DNA of 64,000 nt from Epichloe hybrida (Eukaryota > Ascomycota > Sordariomycetes > Hypocreales > Clavicipitaceae), in NCBI GenBank assembly GCA_019022495.1, contig JAFEKR010000065.1:62001-126000 (forward strand). Direction: 5' to 3'. The notes under the pieces were generated by a model. It worked only from the letters and a program-made list of their open reading frames with translations, did no database searches and was not told the DNA's origin. The translations under genes were made by a program, and so were the position numbers. Position 1 is the first letter of the stretch. Each line of letters begins with the position of its first letter. Positions 1 through 12,479 of this stretch are shown piece after piece.

Positions 1-1661
1 TTATAGTGCTTATAATATATATAAAAAGCTATCTTTTACTTATTACTCTCTTTTATATAAATCTAGTAGTATATATCCTTAATATTAATCTTTAAAAAGA
101 AATAAGCCTCTTAGTATTAATTAAGAATCTCTAAAATTAAGGGGAGAGTATAGTAATTCTTTTATATTACCTTATTAAGTCCCTAATAGTTAATATATAG
201 CTAAAGTATTTTATTCTTCTTTAGTATAAATAAAATAAGCATACTTACTAGGCTCTTTAAGGGTCTTATCTAGCCTTTCTTTAGGTTATTATTAATATAT
301 TCCTAGAGCTCCTTAAGTTTACCTTAGAAGAGAGAATAAATTAGTTTATATAAGGGTATAGCTCTTAGTATAAGATTAATTATATAGTTAGTTAACTTCT
401 TTAATAAGAGACTTCTTACCTTATTTAATATAAATATATCTTTAAACTTATATAGTTTCTCTAGGATATCTTTAATAGTTTTATATACTTTTACTTTCTC
501 TTTATCTTTAAGAGATATAAACTTATCTTTTATAATACCTATAATAGTATATACTATTATCTTATTATATATTACCTTTATAAACTTATAAGGAGTTAGT
601 AATAAAAAAGCTATCTTTCTTTTTTTAAACTACTATTCTTATAAGTATAAGTATAGGTATATATATTCTTTTATAAGTATATATATTCTAATTAATATAG
701 GCTTCCCTTTACTCTTAGGTCCTTATTAATAGCTATATATAGTAACTTAAAGTCTTTCTCTTTACCTTATAAATCTTTAATTATAATAAGTACCTTATAA
801 ATACTATATTAAGAAACTATTAAAGCCCTTACTACCTTTAAGATAAGTGCTATAGCCTTAGCCTAATTAAGCTTATAAGTCTATATAAATTAAGCGCTTA
901 TAATATTAATTTTAGTATAACTATTAAGATTTACTACTATTTTAATATCTTTATACCTATAAATAGTAACTAGTATATAAAATTAGTATCCTACTAGTAC
1001 CCTAGTGTCTAAGGTAAAGGTAAAGGCTTTTACTTCTATCTCTAGGAGTTTTCCTAACCCTCTTACTAGTCTTTTCTTAGCTTATTATAATTATAAATAA
1101 GATACTTAGTATTACTATAATTATAGTATTACTTTTTTCCTTAGGGTTTATTATTATTTAGGTAAGTAGCTAGGGTTCTTTTCTTATCCTTATTCTTATC
1201 TCTTTAGTCCTTATTTAGCTAATACCCTTATAAGGAATTATACCTTTAGTATTAAGCTACCTTATATAAGCCCTTTTTTTCTAAATTATTTAGCTTTTGC
1301 TTATTCTTTAATATTACCTCCTAGAATTACTAGGTAAGTTATATAATATCTTCTTATATTAGGCTAGTAATATTTATGTGTAAGTTAATATAATCTTATA
1401 AGTTAGGAATTAACTTTATAAAGAATATAAGGGTGTAAGTCTTCTTTAAAGCTTACTCTAGGTATTTCTTTAGTAAAGCTAAGTAAATACTAAACTTAAT
1501 AAAACTCTAGCTCTCCTTTTACTTTATATTCTCTAGTTATATAGTTATTTATATATTATAGCTTATAGTGTTCTTAAGTAATATAAGGGTTTATTCCTAG
1601 AACTTATTTTAATTATCCTTAGGGTAATTATAGCTATTAGCTAGTTATTCTTTAATATATT
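1..1661 (-). mobile_element. Gypsy-A, internal fragment (gag to RT), cut by window edge and by Copia-1
   Basis: This AT-rich stretch is the reverse complement of part of the complete Gypsy-B element further right: bases 1-69 match about 23391-23459 and bases near 960-1030 match about 22430-22500. It therefore covers the protease and the first part of the reverse transcriptase of a Ty3/gypsy element read on the minus strand. The element is interrupted at 1661 by Copia-1 and resumes at 8701; both sides carry the 5-bp ATATT duplication. No reading frame survives because glutamine and tryptophan codons have become stops, the usual result of RIP. The remainder lies outside the window on the left. 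Confidence 0.88.
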
Positions 1662-2485
1662 TATTGAAATGTAGGGAGCTAGTTGCCAGCTGGCAACAGC
1701 TGTACGGGTGCAAGCTCTACGGTCAGGGACCAATAGGGCTGCAACGTTGAATCAATCAACGCAACGCAACGGAAGGTTGTGGCAGTTATTAACTAATAGA
1801 ATTCGATTTAGATCACTTTTATGATATCTTATAGAGCAATAGAATTGATTTTAGATACGTTGTACGGGCAATGCGGCTATTGTTAGTTAAGAGGACTAGC
1901 TATCTAGCTAGTTAAAAAGATCTTCTTTCTCTCATAGACCTACTAACTGTATCAGTGGATCTGGGCCGCTAACGGGGTCTTACGGGCTACTTTTGATTTT
2001 CCGCAAAATTCATTTGTATGCAAAAACCAAAAAATCGACTCACCACTATACTAGCTAGCAACCCGTATGCACTAACTTTTAGTCTAAAAAATAACCTTGT
2101 ATAAAAAGAAAGCCCTATCTTTAAGCTTTAATTTGCTATATATGAAACTTTTGTATGACCTCTAGATAAAGAGAAAATCGTTGTTAAAGATAGCTATAAG
2201 GTAAGTTACGTGTAGGGTAACCTGCTTACGTCACCCTAGCTTACGTCACCCTAGCTTACCTAATTACTAGTGGCGTGGTTATGGCTATACTTGTAGCCAC
2301 AACGCAATTGACTAATTAGTCATCCACATAGTCGGTCGCAGCTGTTGACAGCTGCGACGCAGCCATTGATAGCTGCCCTCGCGACCGTTGATAGCTGCAG
2401 TGCAGCTATCAGACTTGCAAAGCAAGCTAGTAATAAGAAGGTTCTTTAACTAGAAAAGGGCTAAAAATAGGTCTTATTTTTAACA
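1662..2485 (-). repeat. Copia-1 3' LTR (left copy)
   Basis: An 824-bp direct repeat of 7877-8700. On the minus strand it starts TGTTAAAAATAAGACC immediately after a polypurine tract. Its other end has TATTG where an intact LTR should have TGTTG, consistent with one transition. Confidence 0.93.
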
Positions 2486-2493
2486 CCCCCTCT
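2486..2493 (-). other. Copia-1 polypurine tract
   Basis: On the minus strand the sequence AGAGGGGG directly precedes the 3' LTR (TGTTAAAA). A purine run in this position primes plus-strand DNA synthesis in LTR retrotransposons. It confirms the minus orientation of the element. Confidence 0.8.
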
Positions 2494-2978
2494 ACAAAAG
2501 AATTACATTTAAAGTAATTAGAAGTGTATAAAGAGACTATAGGGTAAAAAATAACAACTTTTGATAATAACAGATAAAAGGGAAAAACAGGAAAAATAAA
2601 AGACCCCCTTTTTGAATTCCTAGCTATTGTTAAATATAGCTCCCTTTTTGACGTTGTTTTTTGGTTCCTTATTGAAGGGAATTAGTTATTGGTTTAATAA
2701 TTATTAAGCCCTAAAAGCTTAATAAAAGCCTAATAAAGAGGTCTAAAAAGAGGTTTCGTAAGACTATCTACAGGCATTGACTTCGTATCTAGATATTCAA
2801 TCTTAGCTAAACCCTCTAAAACCTATTACCTAATATAGTTAAACTTTAGTAATATATGCTTTGTATAACTATGTAAAGCAGGGTTATAAGCAGTAGTTAT
2901 AGCACCTTAATTATCGTAATATATCTGGATAGGGGGAGAAATAGGGGTTTTTAGCTCCTTAAATAAACCCTAAAGCCA

Positions 2979-5900
2979 CTAAAGCTCCCGGAAGGTCTCG
3001 CAGATAGCATCAGCTTCAGCTTCTAGTGTTGATAGAGCTATTGTACTAGCTTTCTTTGATTTCCAGCTAATAGGTCCGCCAGCTAGCTTGAATAGATAAG
3101 CATAGGTTGATTTTGAGGTCTTTTTATCCCCTGCAAAATCACTATCGCAATAACCTATTAGGCTTTTGCTAACTAAACCTTTAGGGTCTCCCCTATAGAT
3201 TATAGCAAGGAATCTAGTCCCTAATAAATACCTTAGCAGATTTTTAGCTGCTTTTAGGTGTTTTATATAAGGGCTAGCTAGTGCAGTAGATAACCACTGT
3301 AGCGTAAAAGCTGTGTCAGGCCTTGTAAGTAACATTAGGTACATTATAGTCCCTATAATGCACTAATAAAGCTTGATTTCGCTAGCTATTAAAAGCTTAG
3401 TTGTCTGCGTAGCTAAAACGCCTGGCTGAAGAGGTATGCTAATAGGCTTACTATCTAGCATATTAAATCGTTTTAAGGCTTCTAATATATACTAAGATTA
3501 ATGAATTTTCAGTATTCTATTAGGCCTATCTTATATGATTTAAACCCTTAAGAAGAATTTAGCAGGCCCCCTATCTTCTATTGGATAGACTTTATGAAGT
3601 TCCTTTTTAAGCCTTTGGATATAAGATAAATCCGGTCTAATTAGAAGATAGTTATTAACGTATGTAATGACGAAGGTTTTGGTTGAAGGATTGAAGAAGA
3701 TAGCTAGGTCAGATATTAAAGGGTTAAATCCTAGGGATTTAAGCACTAATATTAGCGCTTGTTGCCATTCCCTTGAGCTTTGTTTTAGGCCGTATAAAGA
3801 CTTCTGTAATAAAATTACTTGATCTTTAGAAGGTTTCTAGCTAAAACTTCTAGCTAATTTAGCTAGTTTAGGATTTGCCTTAAGGAATTCAATAAACCCT
3901 TCTGGAATAACCATATAAATCTGTTGTTGTAGCTTACTATTAAGAAAAGCTCCTATAAAATCAATTTATTCGATTTCCTAGTTATTCCAAGCCGCTAGGG
4001 CTAGTAAAATCCTCTAGCTAGGGGGAATGCTTATAGCAGCGAAGGTCTCTAGGTAATCTAGGCCTTTGATTTGTATAAATCCCTTAGCAACGAGTCGAGC
4101 CTTATATTTTAAAGGATTATTTTCTTTATCCTTTTTAAGCTTATAAACAAGCCTATTCTTTAGTACTTTTCGGCCCTTAGGGATTTAATCTTTCCCTATA
4201 AATTTAAAAGTACTAGCCTTTAGAAGCTGTTCGTATTCCTTGTACGTGGCCTCTATCCATTTATCCCTTTCAGGGCTAGATATAGCCTGCTTCCAGGTCT
4301 TAGGCTCGGGGCTAATAGGATTCTTTTCCTTTAGCTTCTCCTATACCTTAAAGCAGATTTCTTTTATAAAATCTAGAGAAGAAGGGGAACTAATATTAAC
4401 ATCCATAGGGTTGATATTAGGGTCGAAATCGATAATTTTGTCAAAATCGAGGTCCGAAGTCAAAATCTGATTTCCTGGTTGAGTTATAGGCTATGCCTGT
4501 ATGGGATCCGCTGGAAATAAGCCTTTAGGGAGTTCTTTAGGGCCTGTAGGTGGTTTTTCTTGACCTACAGGGATACCTATGTTGTCTATAGGGTAATCCT
4601 TTGAACCTTGATCTAGATGTTGTTAATCTAAATCATTTTCCCCCTCTAAAGGGTTATCCCCTATAGAAATCCTAGGTAAGCCTTTAGAAACAAGGCCTAT
4701 AGGTTCTATAATCTTAATAAAGCTAGTCTTTGTAACTAGCCTTTTAGAGGGGATGTACACTAGGTAAGTGTTGGAACCTAGTGTAGCTAAAAGTCTTCCA
4801 GGGATAGTCCTAGCTACTAACTTCTAGGCTTTAGGTTGTTTTTCCAGGGGGATTAGAATCTCACAGTAAGATCCTATAGCTCTAATACTGCTAATATTAG
4901 TTGTATAAGGCTGATTTAGCTCCCTAGATAGCAGCTGTTCAGGGCTTTCATCCTTAGTGGTATTAGCAGTTATATTAACTAGGTTAATAACTACAGGTAA
5001 TACAAAACACCATAAAAATAACGGTAATTTTGCCCACTGGATAGTAGCCCTTAATCGATCTAGAATAGTACGAATTGAACGTTCTGCTAATCCATTTTGC
5101 TCATGGATATAGGGACTAGAAGTTATAAATTTAATCCCTTTAGAATTCAACCAAGCTTGACAACTAGAATCGATTTCCTAGCCCCCATCGAAGTGAAGGT
5201 GCCTAGGATATTGACCTAGTTGATTTTTAAGCCCTCTGAAGAAGCCTTTAATAGCCTTATAAACAGTTAGGCCTTCCTTATTAGGTAATAAGATAACCCA
5301 CTTATATCTAGTCTTTCGATTAACTAAAAATAAGCAAATTGACTCTTTATTATACGGCGTAGGGCTGATTTTTAGCGTATCCCCCTCTATTTGATCTAGA
5401 GCTCTTGGGGGGTCAGGGATAGCTAATTTCCTAGGTCTTCTAACTACCTTAGATTAATCACAAGCAATACATCTAAAATCCTTATCCTTAATTTTAGAAA
5501 AATCAGGGATTCCTTTAGTTATAAGGCTAGTTTTCTTTAGTAAAGGAAGACCTAGGTGCCTTAATCGTACATGCCATAGGCCAGCTAGTTCTAACAACCG
5601 TTAATATTAAAGATCCTTAGGGTCTGAATTAGGATCTAGACTAGGGCCCTCTTCACTAGTCCCCTGCTAGGCCCCTTAAGAACCACAGGCCTCTTGGAGA
5701 GGTATTAGGGACCCTTTTCCTCCACTAGGGCCCTCTAACACCCCTAAATCTATTTCCTTAGATTTATAAGGGACCCAACCTAGGGCTATAGGCGAAGAAG
5801 AAGGGACTAATTCCCCTAAATCATCCCGTACGATTTCTTCAATATCATCATCATTTTCGTCGATTTCATCTAAATCAGAAGCCTAATCCGGCTTTTTAGA

Positions 5901-7505
5901 GGGAATTTGAACCTCTATAGGGTAGCTAATCGGATAGCTATAACCCTTAAAAGCGGCGTAGGTAAAAGGTCAGATATAATGCGAATTATTACAGGGCCCT
6001 TTAGATAACTTAGGCGTAGATTGGTTTTTAACGTGGAAGAAAAAACCATGTTTTTCTATATCTAAGGTTGCAATAAGAGACCTATCTTTAAGATAAAGTA
6101 AGTTTTTAATAAGGCAACCACTAGATATATAGTGCGTAAGTCCACTAACTATATTAATATCAAGCTGAGGAAAATATAGCGCATCTTTAAGCACTAAGGT
6201 CCTATATTTAGCTGGATTTTTCTGATATAGGACCTCAAAAACAGCACTACCGTGACCCTTAGCGTAAATAGGGCCACCACTAGTTATAATAGGGTCGGAT
6301 TCCCCCTTTTTATAGGGGGTATAATCCCTAAAGACCTCCCTAGAATTAACAATATGTATAGTCAAACCTGTATCATATAATAGGGCCTTTTTCATGTCTT
6401 TACTGTAATAATTAAAACCATTTAAGGTTTTAATTTCTTGATTTTCATCATTATCCGATTCAGAAGAGCTAGAATTAGAGCTACTATTACTAGAGCTCTT
6501 ATAACTAGTCTTATAAAGGCTAGGTTTCTTGTACGGTTTAAGAGCACCATTAGAAAGGTTGTAATTTCCTAGCATAAAAGATCCCTCTCCAGAGGTCTCT
6601 TTATTATCCTTTTTATCTGATTTTTAACCTTTTTACTTCTTCTTCTTCTTCTTATTAGAAGAAGAATTAGAATTAGAAGAGCCCTTATTTTCTTTAGAGC
6701 CTCCTTTCTTCTTCTGATCCTTAGGGGCCTTTTCTTTTTCTTTAGCACCCTTTTCAAGGTTTTTAGCCCTATAATTCAGGGCTTTAGATACCGTAGATGA
6801 TTTATCCCTCTGTTCTGCTAGAAGGTCTGCTATCAAGAATTGAAGATTTAGGGCATCTAGGGGAGCCCCTATAGCCCTATTCGTACGCATGCTGAATCGT
6901 TGCCTCTCAGCCCACTGAGGGAAGGTTGATTTTAGGGATTGAAGATATTGATTAACCTGATCTATCGGAGCAATCAGGACCCCTAAAATCGATAATCTAG
7001 CTAGTAGATTATTAAAGACTGCATTAAAGGACTCTAGAGTCCCCTTAAACTCTTAAAAATTCAGGTTATGAAATTCTGAATATAGGGACCCCCTCTGGAT
7101 TTCAACGCTATGTGAATATTGCCTTATAAGTAAATTATAGGCTTCTTCAGGTGATTTTTGCCAAGTTATAGCGGCTTAGGGTCCTTCTATACAACTATCC
7201 CTTAGTAACATAAGGATAATAGCTTGATCTGGATCCCCTAGCGCCCTAGAACTCTCCGGATTATCTAGAAAATTAGGCATGCCTAAAGCTCTAAATTGGA
7301 TAGTTAGGGCTTGCTTCTATTGTTCGAAATTTTCGGCTCCTTTAAGCCTAGCAGTCTCTAGAAAACTATAAACCCTTTTATTAAATTCCTTAATAATTAA
7401 ATTATTAAAGGTTGCTTGTACAGAGCTAGATTCAGCTTGATTTTCTTGAACAGGCTGCTAATCTTGCTGCTGACTAGCGGGCTTATCAGATTCCACACCC
7501 TCCAT
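2979..7505 (-). pseudogene. Copia-1 gag-pol polyprotein, one frame broken only by stop codons
   Basis: Open segments at 7505-6633, 6575-5970, 5150-4824, 3746-3540 and 3344-2979 all lie in the same minus-strand frame, so no frameshift separates gag from RNase H. Most breaks I could place are TAG or TAA at positions where Trp or Gln is expected. Domains in order: gag ending in a Lys/Ser-rich tail (about 6890-6633); protease plus GAG-pre-integrase region (6575-5970); integrase with HFDGG (RTDNGGE-like) and a catalytic-Glu segment NGLAERSIRTIL (about 5240-5050); RT, where YVDD has become YVNN (3662-3651); and RNase H with YCDSDFAGD and TLEAEADAI (3344-2979). The first ATG I chose is at 7505; the frame stays open upstream to about 7664, where an ATA may be the old ATG. 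The protein is non-functional as it stands. Confidence 0.92.
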
Positions 7506-7666
7506 ACGACTATTTATAGTTATAGATAGGCTTTCTAGCTTCTCTAATAACTAGTCTATAGTTGCTTGTTGCTTAATAGCCTGCTCTTTTAGCTAGTTAT
7601 TTAGAACCTCTTGCGCACTAGGGTCAGGGATAACAGGTCCCTTTCCCTTTCCTTTGGTATCTATTT

Positions 7667-7817
7667 TCCTTTTTATAGAAGGGAAAAGCTTCTATCTCGC
7701 GGGTCCTTCCTTTTTTATAGAAGGGAAGTCTTCTGTAGCCACAATTGATTCCTTTTTATAGAAGGGAAAAGCTTCTTTCTCGCAGGTCCTTCCTTTTTTA
7801 TAGAAGGGAAGTCTTCT
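7667..7817 (-). repeat. 68-bp direct duplication in the Copia-1 leader
   Basis: Bases 7667-7734 and 7750-7817 are near-identical 68-bp copies, 83 bp apart start to start; the few differences are mostly transitions. The pair lies between the primer binding site and gag, in the untranslated leader where packaging signals normally sit. Its role is unknown. Confidence 0.85.
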
Positions 7818-7861
7818 ATAATTATACACAAAGTGACCTAAAAGGAATCTATAGTGATAGA

Positions 7862-7876
7862 GCTGGGCTCATAACC
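7862..7876 (-). other. Copia-1 primer binding site, half-tRNA (initiator Met) type
   Basis: The plus-strand bases gctgggctcataacc abut the 5' LTR exactly. They match the anticodon-stem/loop region of fungal initiator tRNA-Met (CAT anticodon within GGGCTCATAACC), so the minus strand is complementary to an internal part of the tRNA and not to its CCA end. Copia-type elements are known to prime from a cleaved initiator-tRNA half. No complement to a tRNA 3' end is seen here. Confidence 0.78.
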
Positions 7877-8700
7877 TATTGAAATGTAGGGAGCTAGTTG
7901 CTAGCTGGCAACAGCTGTACGGGTGCAAGCTCTATGGTCAGGGACCAATAGGGCTGCAACGTTAAATCAATTAACGCAATGTAACGGAAGGTTGTGGTAG
8001 TTATTAACTAATAGAATTCGATTTAGATCACTTTTATGATATCTTATAGAGCAATAGAATTGATTTTAGATACGTTATACGGGCAATGCGGCTATTATTA
8101 GTTAAGAGGACTAGCTATTTAGCTAGTTAAAAAGATCTTCTTCCTCTCATAGACCTACTGACCGTATCGGTGAATCTAGGCCGCCAACGGGGTCTTACAG
8201 GCTACTTTTGATTTTCCGCAAAATTCATTTGTATACAAAAACCAAAAAATCAACTCACCACCATACTAGCTAGCAACCCGTATGCACCAACTTTTAGTCC
8301 AAAAAATAACCTTGTATAAAAAGAAAGCCCTATCTTTAAGCTTCAATTTGCTATATATGAAACTTTTGTACGACCTCTAGATAAAGAGAAAATCGTTGTT
8401 AAAGATAGCTATAGGGTAAGTTACGTGTAGGGTAACCTGCTTACGTCACCCTAGCTTACGTCACCCTAGCTTACCTAATTACTAGTGGCGTGGTTGTAGC
8501 TACACTTATAGCCACAACGCAATTGACTAATTAGTCATCCACACGGTTGGTCGCAGCTGTTAATAGCTGCGACGCAGCCATTGATAGCTGCCCTCGCGAC
8601 CGTTAACAGCTGGAGTGCAGCTGTCAGACTTGCAAAGCAAGCTAGTAATAAGAAGGTTCTTTAACTAGAAAAGGGCTAAAAATAGGTCTTATTTTTAACA
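7877..8700 (-). repeat. Copia-1 5' LTR (right copy)
   Basis: An 824-bp repeat matching 1662-2485 with scattered transitions (for example gccagc versus gctagc, and ctacgg versus ctatgg near the left end). It contains the old promoter and is followed on the minus strand by the primer binding site. Confidence 0.93.
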
Positions 8701-9414
8701 ATATTAGTCTTATCTAGCCTAATAGTTTATATATATATAGTTAAGTATAAAGAGAATCTTTTACTTATCTTAATAATACTTTTTCTTTACTCCCTTAAAG
8801 GTATAGTTAAGGTTATTAAGCTATATCTTATACTTCTATAGGTTTATAAGGTATTAGAGTTTTATAATATTTTAAACCTTAATCTCTTAGTTACTAAGAC
8901 TTAAGAATATACTATCCTTTTAGCCCTTTTTTACTAGCTTCCTTTTTTTATAAAGTTATATTAAGTTAGTAAGCTTTTATTCTTACTTCTATAGTTTCTT
9001 AAGTTACTAAAGCTAGGTAATTTACTTTCTAACTAATACCTTTTTTACCTTTATAATAAAGGATTTAGCCTTAGAAAAGGTTCTTATAGAATATAGTATA
9101 TTACTAGCTATAGTATTACCCTTATTTAGTAAGTCCTAGGGAATATATAGTATTACTTTAGTAAATTAAGTAGTTCTCCTTTTTATATTACTCTTAGGTA
9201 ACTAGTAAGAGAAGCTTTAGAATTATAAGAATAAAGAAATAGCTAGGTAAGAGGTATAGGGGCGCTTATATATTAACTAAAGCTTACTAAGTCTAAGTAT
9301 ATTATATATATAAGTTACTAACTTATAGCTAGTAGCTTACTAGTGTTATGTGGACCTAGCCCTATAGCGTAGTGCACTAGCGGGGTGCACCTGTGTTATG
9401 AGTGGGGCCTCACA
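8701..9414 (-). mobile_element. Gypsy-A, 5' end with LTR (9224-9414)
   Basis: This is the continuation of Gypsy-A after the Copia-1 insertion; 8701-8830 is the reverse complement of about 21690-21803 in Gypsy-B. The LTR (about 191 bp, 9224-9414) reads on the minus strand TGTGAGGCC... with the GC-richer core GGGTGCACCCCGCTAG, and matches both Gypsy-B LTRs. The element starts at 9414, so what lies to the right is its old target. The partner TSD (TATAG expected) is outside the window and cannot be checked. Confidence 0.87.
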
Positions 9415-11203
9415 TATAGTTCTAGACTATAAAGGGGGATTATAATACCTTACTATAGGAGGGGAAGTAAGGGGGGTCTAGGCTTATAGTTAAGGGCTTA
9501 TAATAGGGGGATTACCTTTACTATTATGCCTTTACCTTATACTTAGTATACTTAGGGATTAATATAATAGAATCTAGGAATAGAATAGGAGTAGTTATAA
9601 TAGTTAAGGGGATTAGGGAGATTATAAATTAATTAGTTAATCTTTAAGAAAAGGGATAATAATAAGAAGAAGGTCTTTATAGAAGTCTTTTTCTACTATT
9701 TACTTCTTAAATATAAAATACTTCCTTCTAACTTCCTATATTTTCTCTTTTTTCTAATTATAAAATCTATTATAGTTAATAATATCTTTAAGTAAGACTA
9801 TTATCTTATAGCAAGACTAAAGGTTTATATAAATACTACTAAAGAAAAGAAAGTCTTAAAGAATCTTTATAGCTCTAGGATTTACTATTTAGAATATCTC
9901 TTACTTCTATCCTCTAAAGTTATTATTAAAGATAGTAAATAGGGTTTATAGGTATAGGTTCTTATATTTATAAGTTACTTTCTTAATAAGAATCTAAGCT
10001 ATAAGTTCCTTAGGGGTAGTATTTACCTTAAGATTAAATAATGCCTAAGGAAGCTATATTATAACTATATATTAACTAGAAGCTTCCTATAACCTATTAA
10101 TTATAGCTTAACACTAAGAACTCTCTAAGGAAGATATTATATACCTTAATAAACACCTTAAGTAGTAGATTAAGAATTAATAACATAGACTATAATACAT
10201 TCCTTTAGTTCTTAAGGAGGTAAAGCTCTTTGTGTTTGTAAATGGATTGCTTGCTAATAATAAGGATTTAAGCTTATAGATTAGATATGTAATTATAATT
10301 AGTAATAAGATAATGTAAGATAATAATACCTTTATTATAAAAGGTAATATTATTATATATAGCTTAATAAAGAGTAAGAGAGTTACTTATAGCGCGCTTA
10401 CCTCTAAGTTATATAGCATAGTTTAAGGCGTAGATATTACCTACGCGATTTCCATGACTTTATATTAGATTATAGATTAATTAAAAATACCTTGAATTCC
10501 TATAATTCTCTATACTAACTCTTTTTTATTATATAAATATCTTATAAAGCTAGGAACTATAAAGAAGAAAAGACTAATAATTAATATTATAGCTCTTTAT
10601 TAATTATATAAGAGGCATAAGATTTATAAAGTTAGGTGGATTAATAGTAATAATAATCCGGCGAATATAATAACAAAAGCATTACTAAATTTATTACTTT
10701 CCTCTTTAATTAATTTAAATGAATTAATAATTTATATTAAAGGATAGGTAAAGAGACTTATAATATTAGGAGATAGGAGCTTAGGTAAGGACTAATAGAT
10801 TAATTTAATTTACTAATGCTATAATAGCTAATTAAAGTAGCGGATTCCTATTAAGGGATTTACTTATATATACTTTCCTTTAATTTGCTTTTTATTATGT
10901 TTTTAAGCTCTTTAGCTATAAAGGAAAAAGAGAGACTACTAGTGTTAATTTCTTTAGATCTTTATTGGTTTAATTGTGGCTAAAGACTAGACTAATTGTG
11001 GGTCTAGCGCGATACACGCGACATAATTAGCTGCATTAATTCACTACCCTCTCTTTTGCCTTATATATAGGTTTTGCTTACTTTCCTAGTATCTAGACTT
11101 TCCCTCTCTTCTCCCTCTTTCCTTCCTAGCTAATTTAATTAACTATTATTGACTTCAATCATACGGGATTATTACCTGCGCAGGCACCTTGGTGTAACTA
11201 ACA
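9415..11203 (+). mobile_element. Copia-2: 3' part of a copia element, RIP-decayed, with 3' LTR (10943-11203)
   Basis: In the plus direction about 10200-10745 translates, with stops, to the C-terminal RT/RNase H region of fungal copia polyproteins, including the end signature KVRWINSNNNPANIITKA, followed by a purine-rich stretch and a 261-bp LTR-like segment that begins TGTTAATTTC and ends CTAACA. The sequence from 9415 to about 9640 was not assigned. The 5' part is missing because Gypsy-A abuts at 9414. It is followed directly by the integrase region of Copia-3, so it probably inserted there. Confidence 0.72.
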
Positions 11204-12479
11204 GATACCCTTTAGTTTAATATCTTTATAATTTACTATGTAAATTAGGGTATAAGGTTAAGTTTAAAGCTATTAAGAAGCTAACTAAGGTTTACTAGTA
11301 ATGCTAATTATATGTAGATAGCCTATATTAATTTAAATTCACTCTTTAGGATAAATACGCTTATAATTACAAAATCATTATAGACATTATATATATTAAT
11401 AGCAACCGCCCTATTCTATAAGTTATTAATATAGCTATATCCTTTAATATAGCTAAATTCATTAAGGATATCTTTATAAAGACTACATAGGAAGCACTTT
11501 ATCTTTACTAGATTAATGTCTATCTAGGCCCCTTAGATTTAATTATTATAGACACTAGAATAACCTTTAGAGGTAAGGAATTTAAGTAGCTTATATTATT
11601 AATAGTAATTAAGATTAAAGACATCCCTATTAACGCTTACTATAGTATTAGTAAGGTTAAGTAATATTATAGGCTACTCTAAAGAGCCTATAATATTATT
11701 AGATAAGAATACTTAATAACGCTAGAGCCTGTGGCATTATAAATAGTAGTTAAAGCTATAAATAATACTATAGGATTAAATAGTCTTATACTAATAGTCC
11801 TTATTTTTAGCGTATATCCTTATATAGTTAAGGAATTACCTTTATTACTAGATATTACGTAATAAGCCCTTATAATCTAACTAGTAATAAAGGAAGTTAA
11901 GCGTATTTATACCTAATAGAAGGTTAGTAATGCCCTTACTATAAGGAATAGTCCTAATACCTCTGTAACCATTAACCTCCTGCTAGGATTACTTATATAT
12001 ATATAGCATAAAGGCAAAGGATAGAGAGAACCCTATAAGCTATTAGCTATAGAAGGTAAAACCTATACTCTTAAGCTCCCTTAAGGCCCTAAAGCTTTTA
12101 GATTAACCTCTATTAGGCTTTTTTATAAAGATCCTAATAAAGAGAGACCTCCTAAAGGCTAAGAGCGCAAAGGACTAAGACGCCTCCCTATAACCTATGG
12201 CCACCCCTCCTATTAGTCCCCTAAGGCAAGGACCTAGAAAACCTTAAAAGAACCCTCCTATTATAATATCTAATGTTAATTACGTAGATTAAATAAAAGA
12301 TAAGACTAATATCTTTCTATTAGCTAAGGAAAGCTCTAATCTTAAGCTTATAATCTAATTACGTAAGGAAGGAATTATTAAGACCCCTAGTAAACCCTTT
12401 AAGCTATTTACTAAAGCTAAAATTAATACTCTAATTAAATAAGGCGTGTTTAAATTTATTAAATATAATAAAAGGGAAT
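11204..12479 (+). mobile_element. Copia-3, fragment 1 (integrase to start of RT)
   Basis: Plus-strand translation with stops gives the fungal copia integrase: a KFTL-type start, then a stretch aligned with the minus-strand integrase of Copia-4 (15840-15658), then YLGPLDLIIIDT near 11521-11560. Bases 12340-12479 align with the RT beginning of Copia-4 (reverse complement of about 14850-14700), so the two belong to one family. The element is interrupted at 12479 by Copia-4 and continues at 19297. The gag region and 5' LTR are absent. Confidence 0.8.

Larger units (their letters stand above)
1662..8700 (-). mobile_element. Copia-1: complete Ty1/copia LTR retrotransposon inserted in Gypsy-A
   Basis: A 7039-bp element bounded by two 824-bp LTRs (1662-2485 and 7877-8700) and a perfect TSD ATATT (1657-1661 and 8701-8705). 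The coding strand is minus, so the right LTR is the 5' LTR. Gene order gag-protease-integrase-RT-RNase H is copia type. LTR ends are TGTTA...CAATA at both copies, with terminal CA changed to TA. The differences I compared between the LTRs are C/T or G/A transitions, in both directions, as expected for RIP acting on both copies. It splits Gypsy-A, so it inserted after Gypsy-A, and it is the best preserved element of the block. It is not autonomous now: the polyprotein has many stop codons and the RT active site is changed. Confidence 0.95.

Noticed and set aside
6569..6757. Lys/Arg-rich open frame inside Copia-1
   Set aside because: It is an out-of-frame shadow of the gag Lys/Ser tail.
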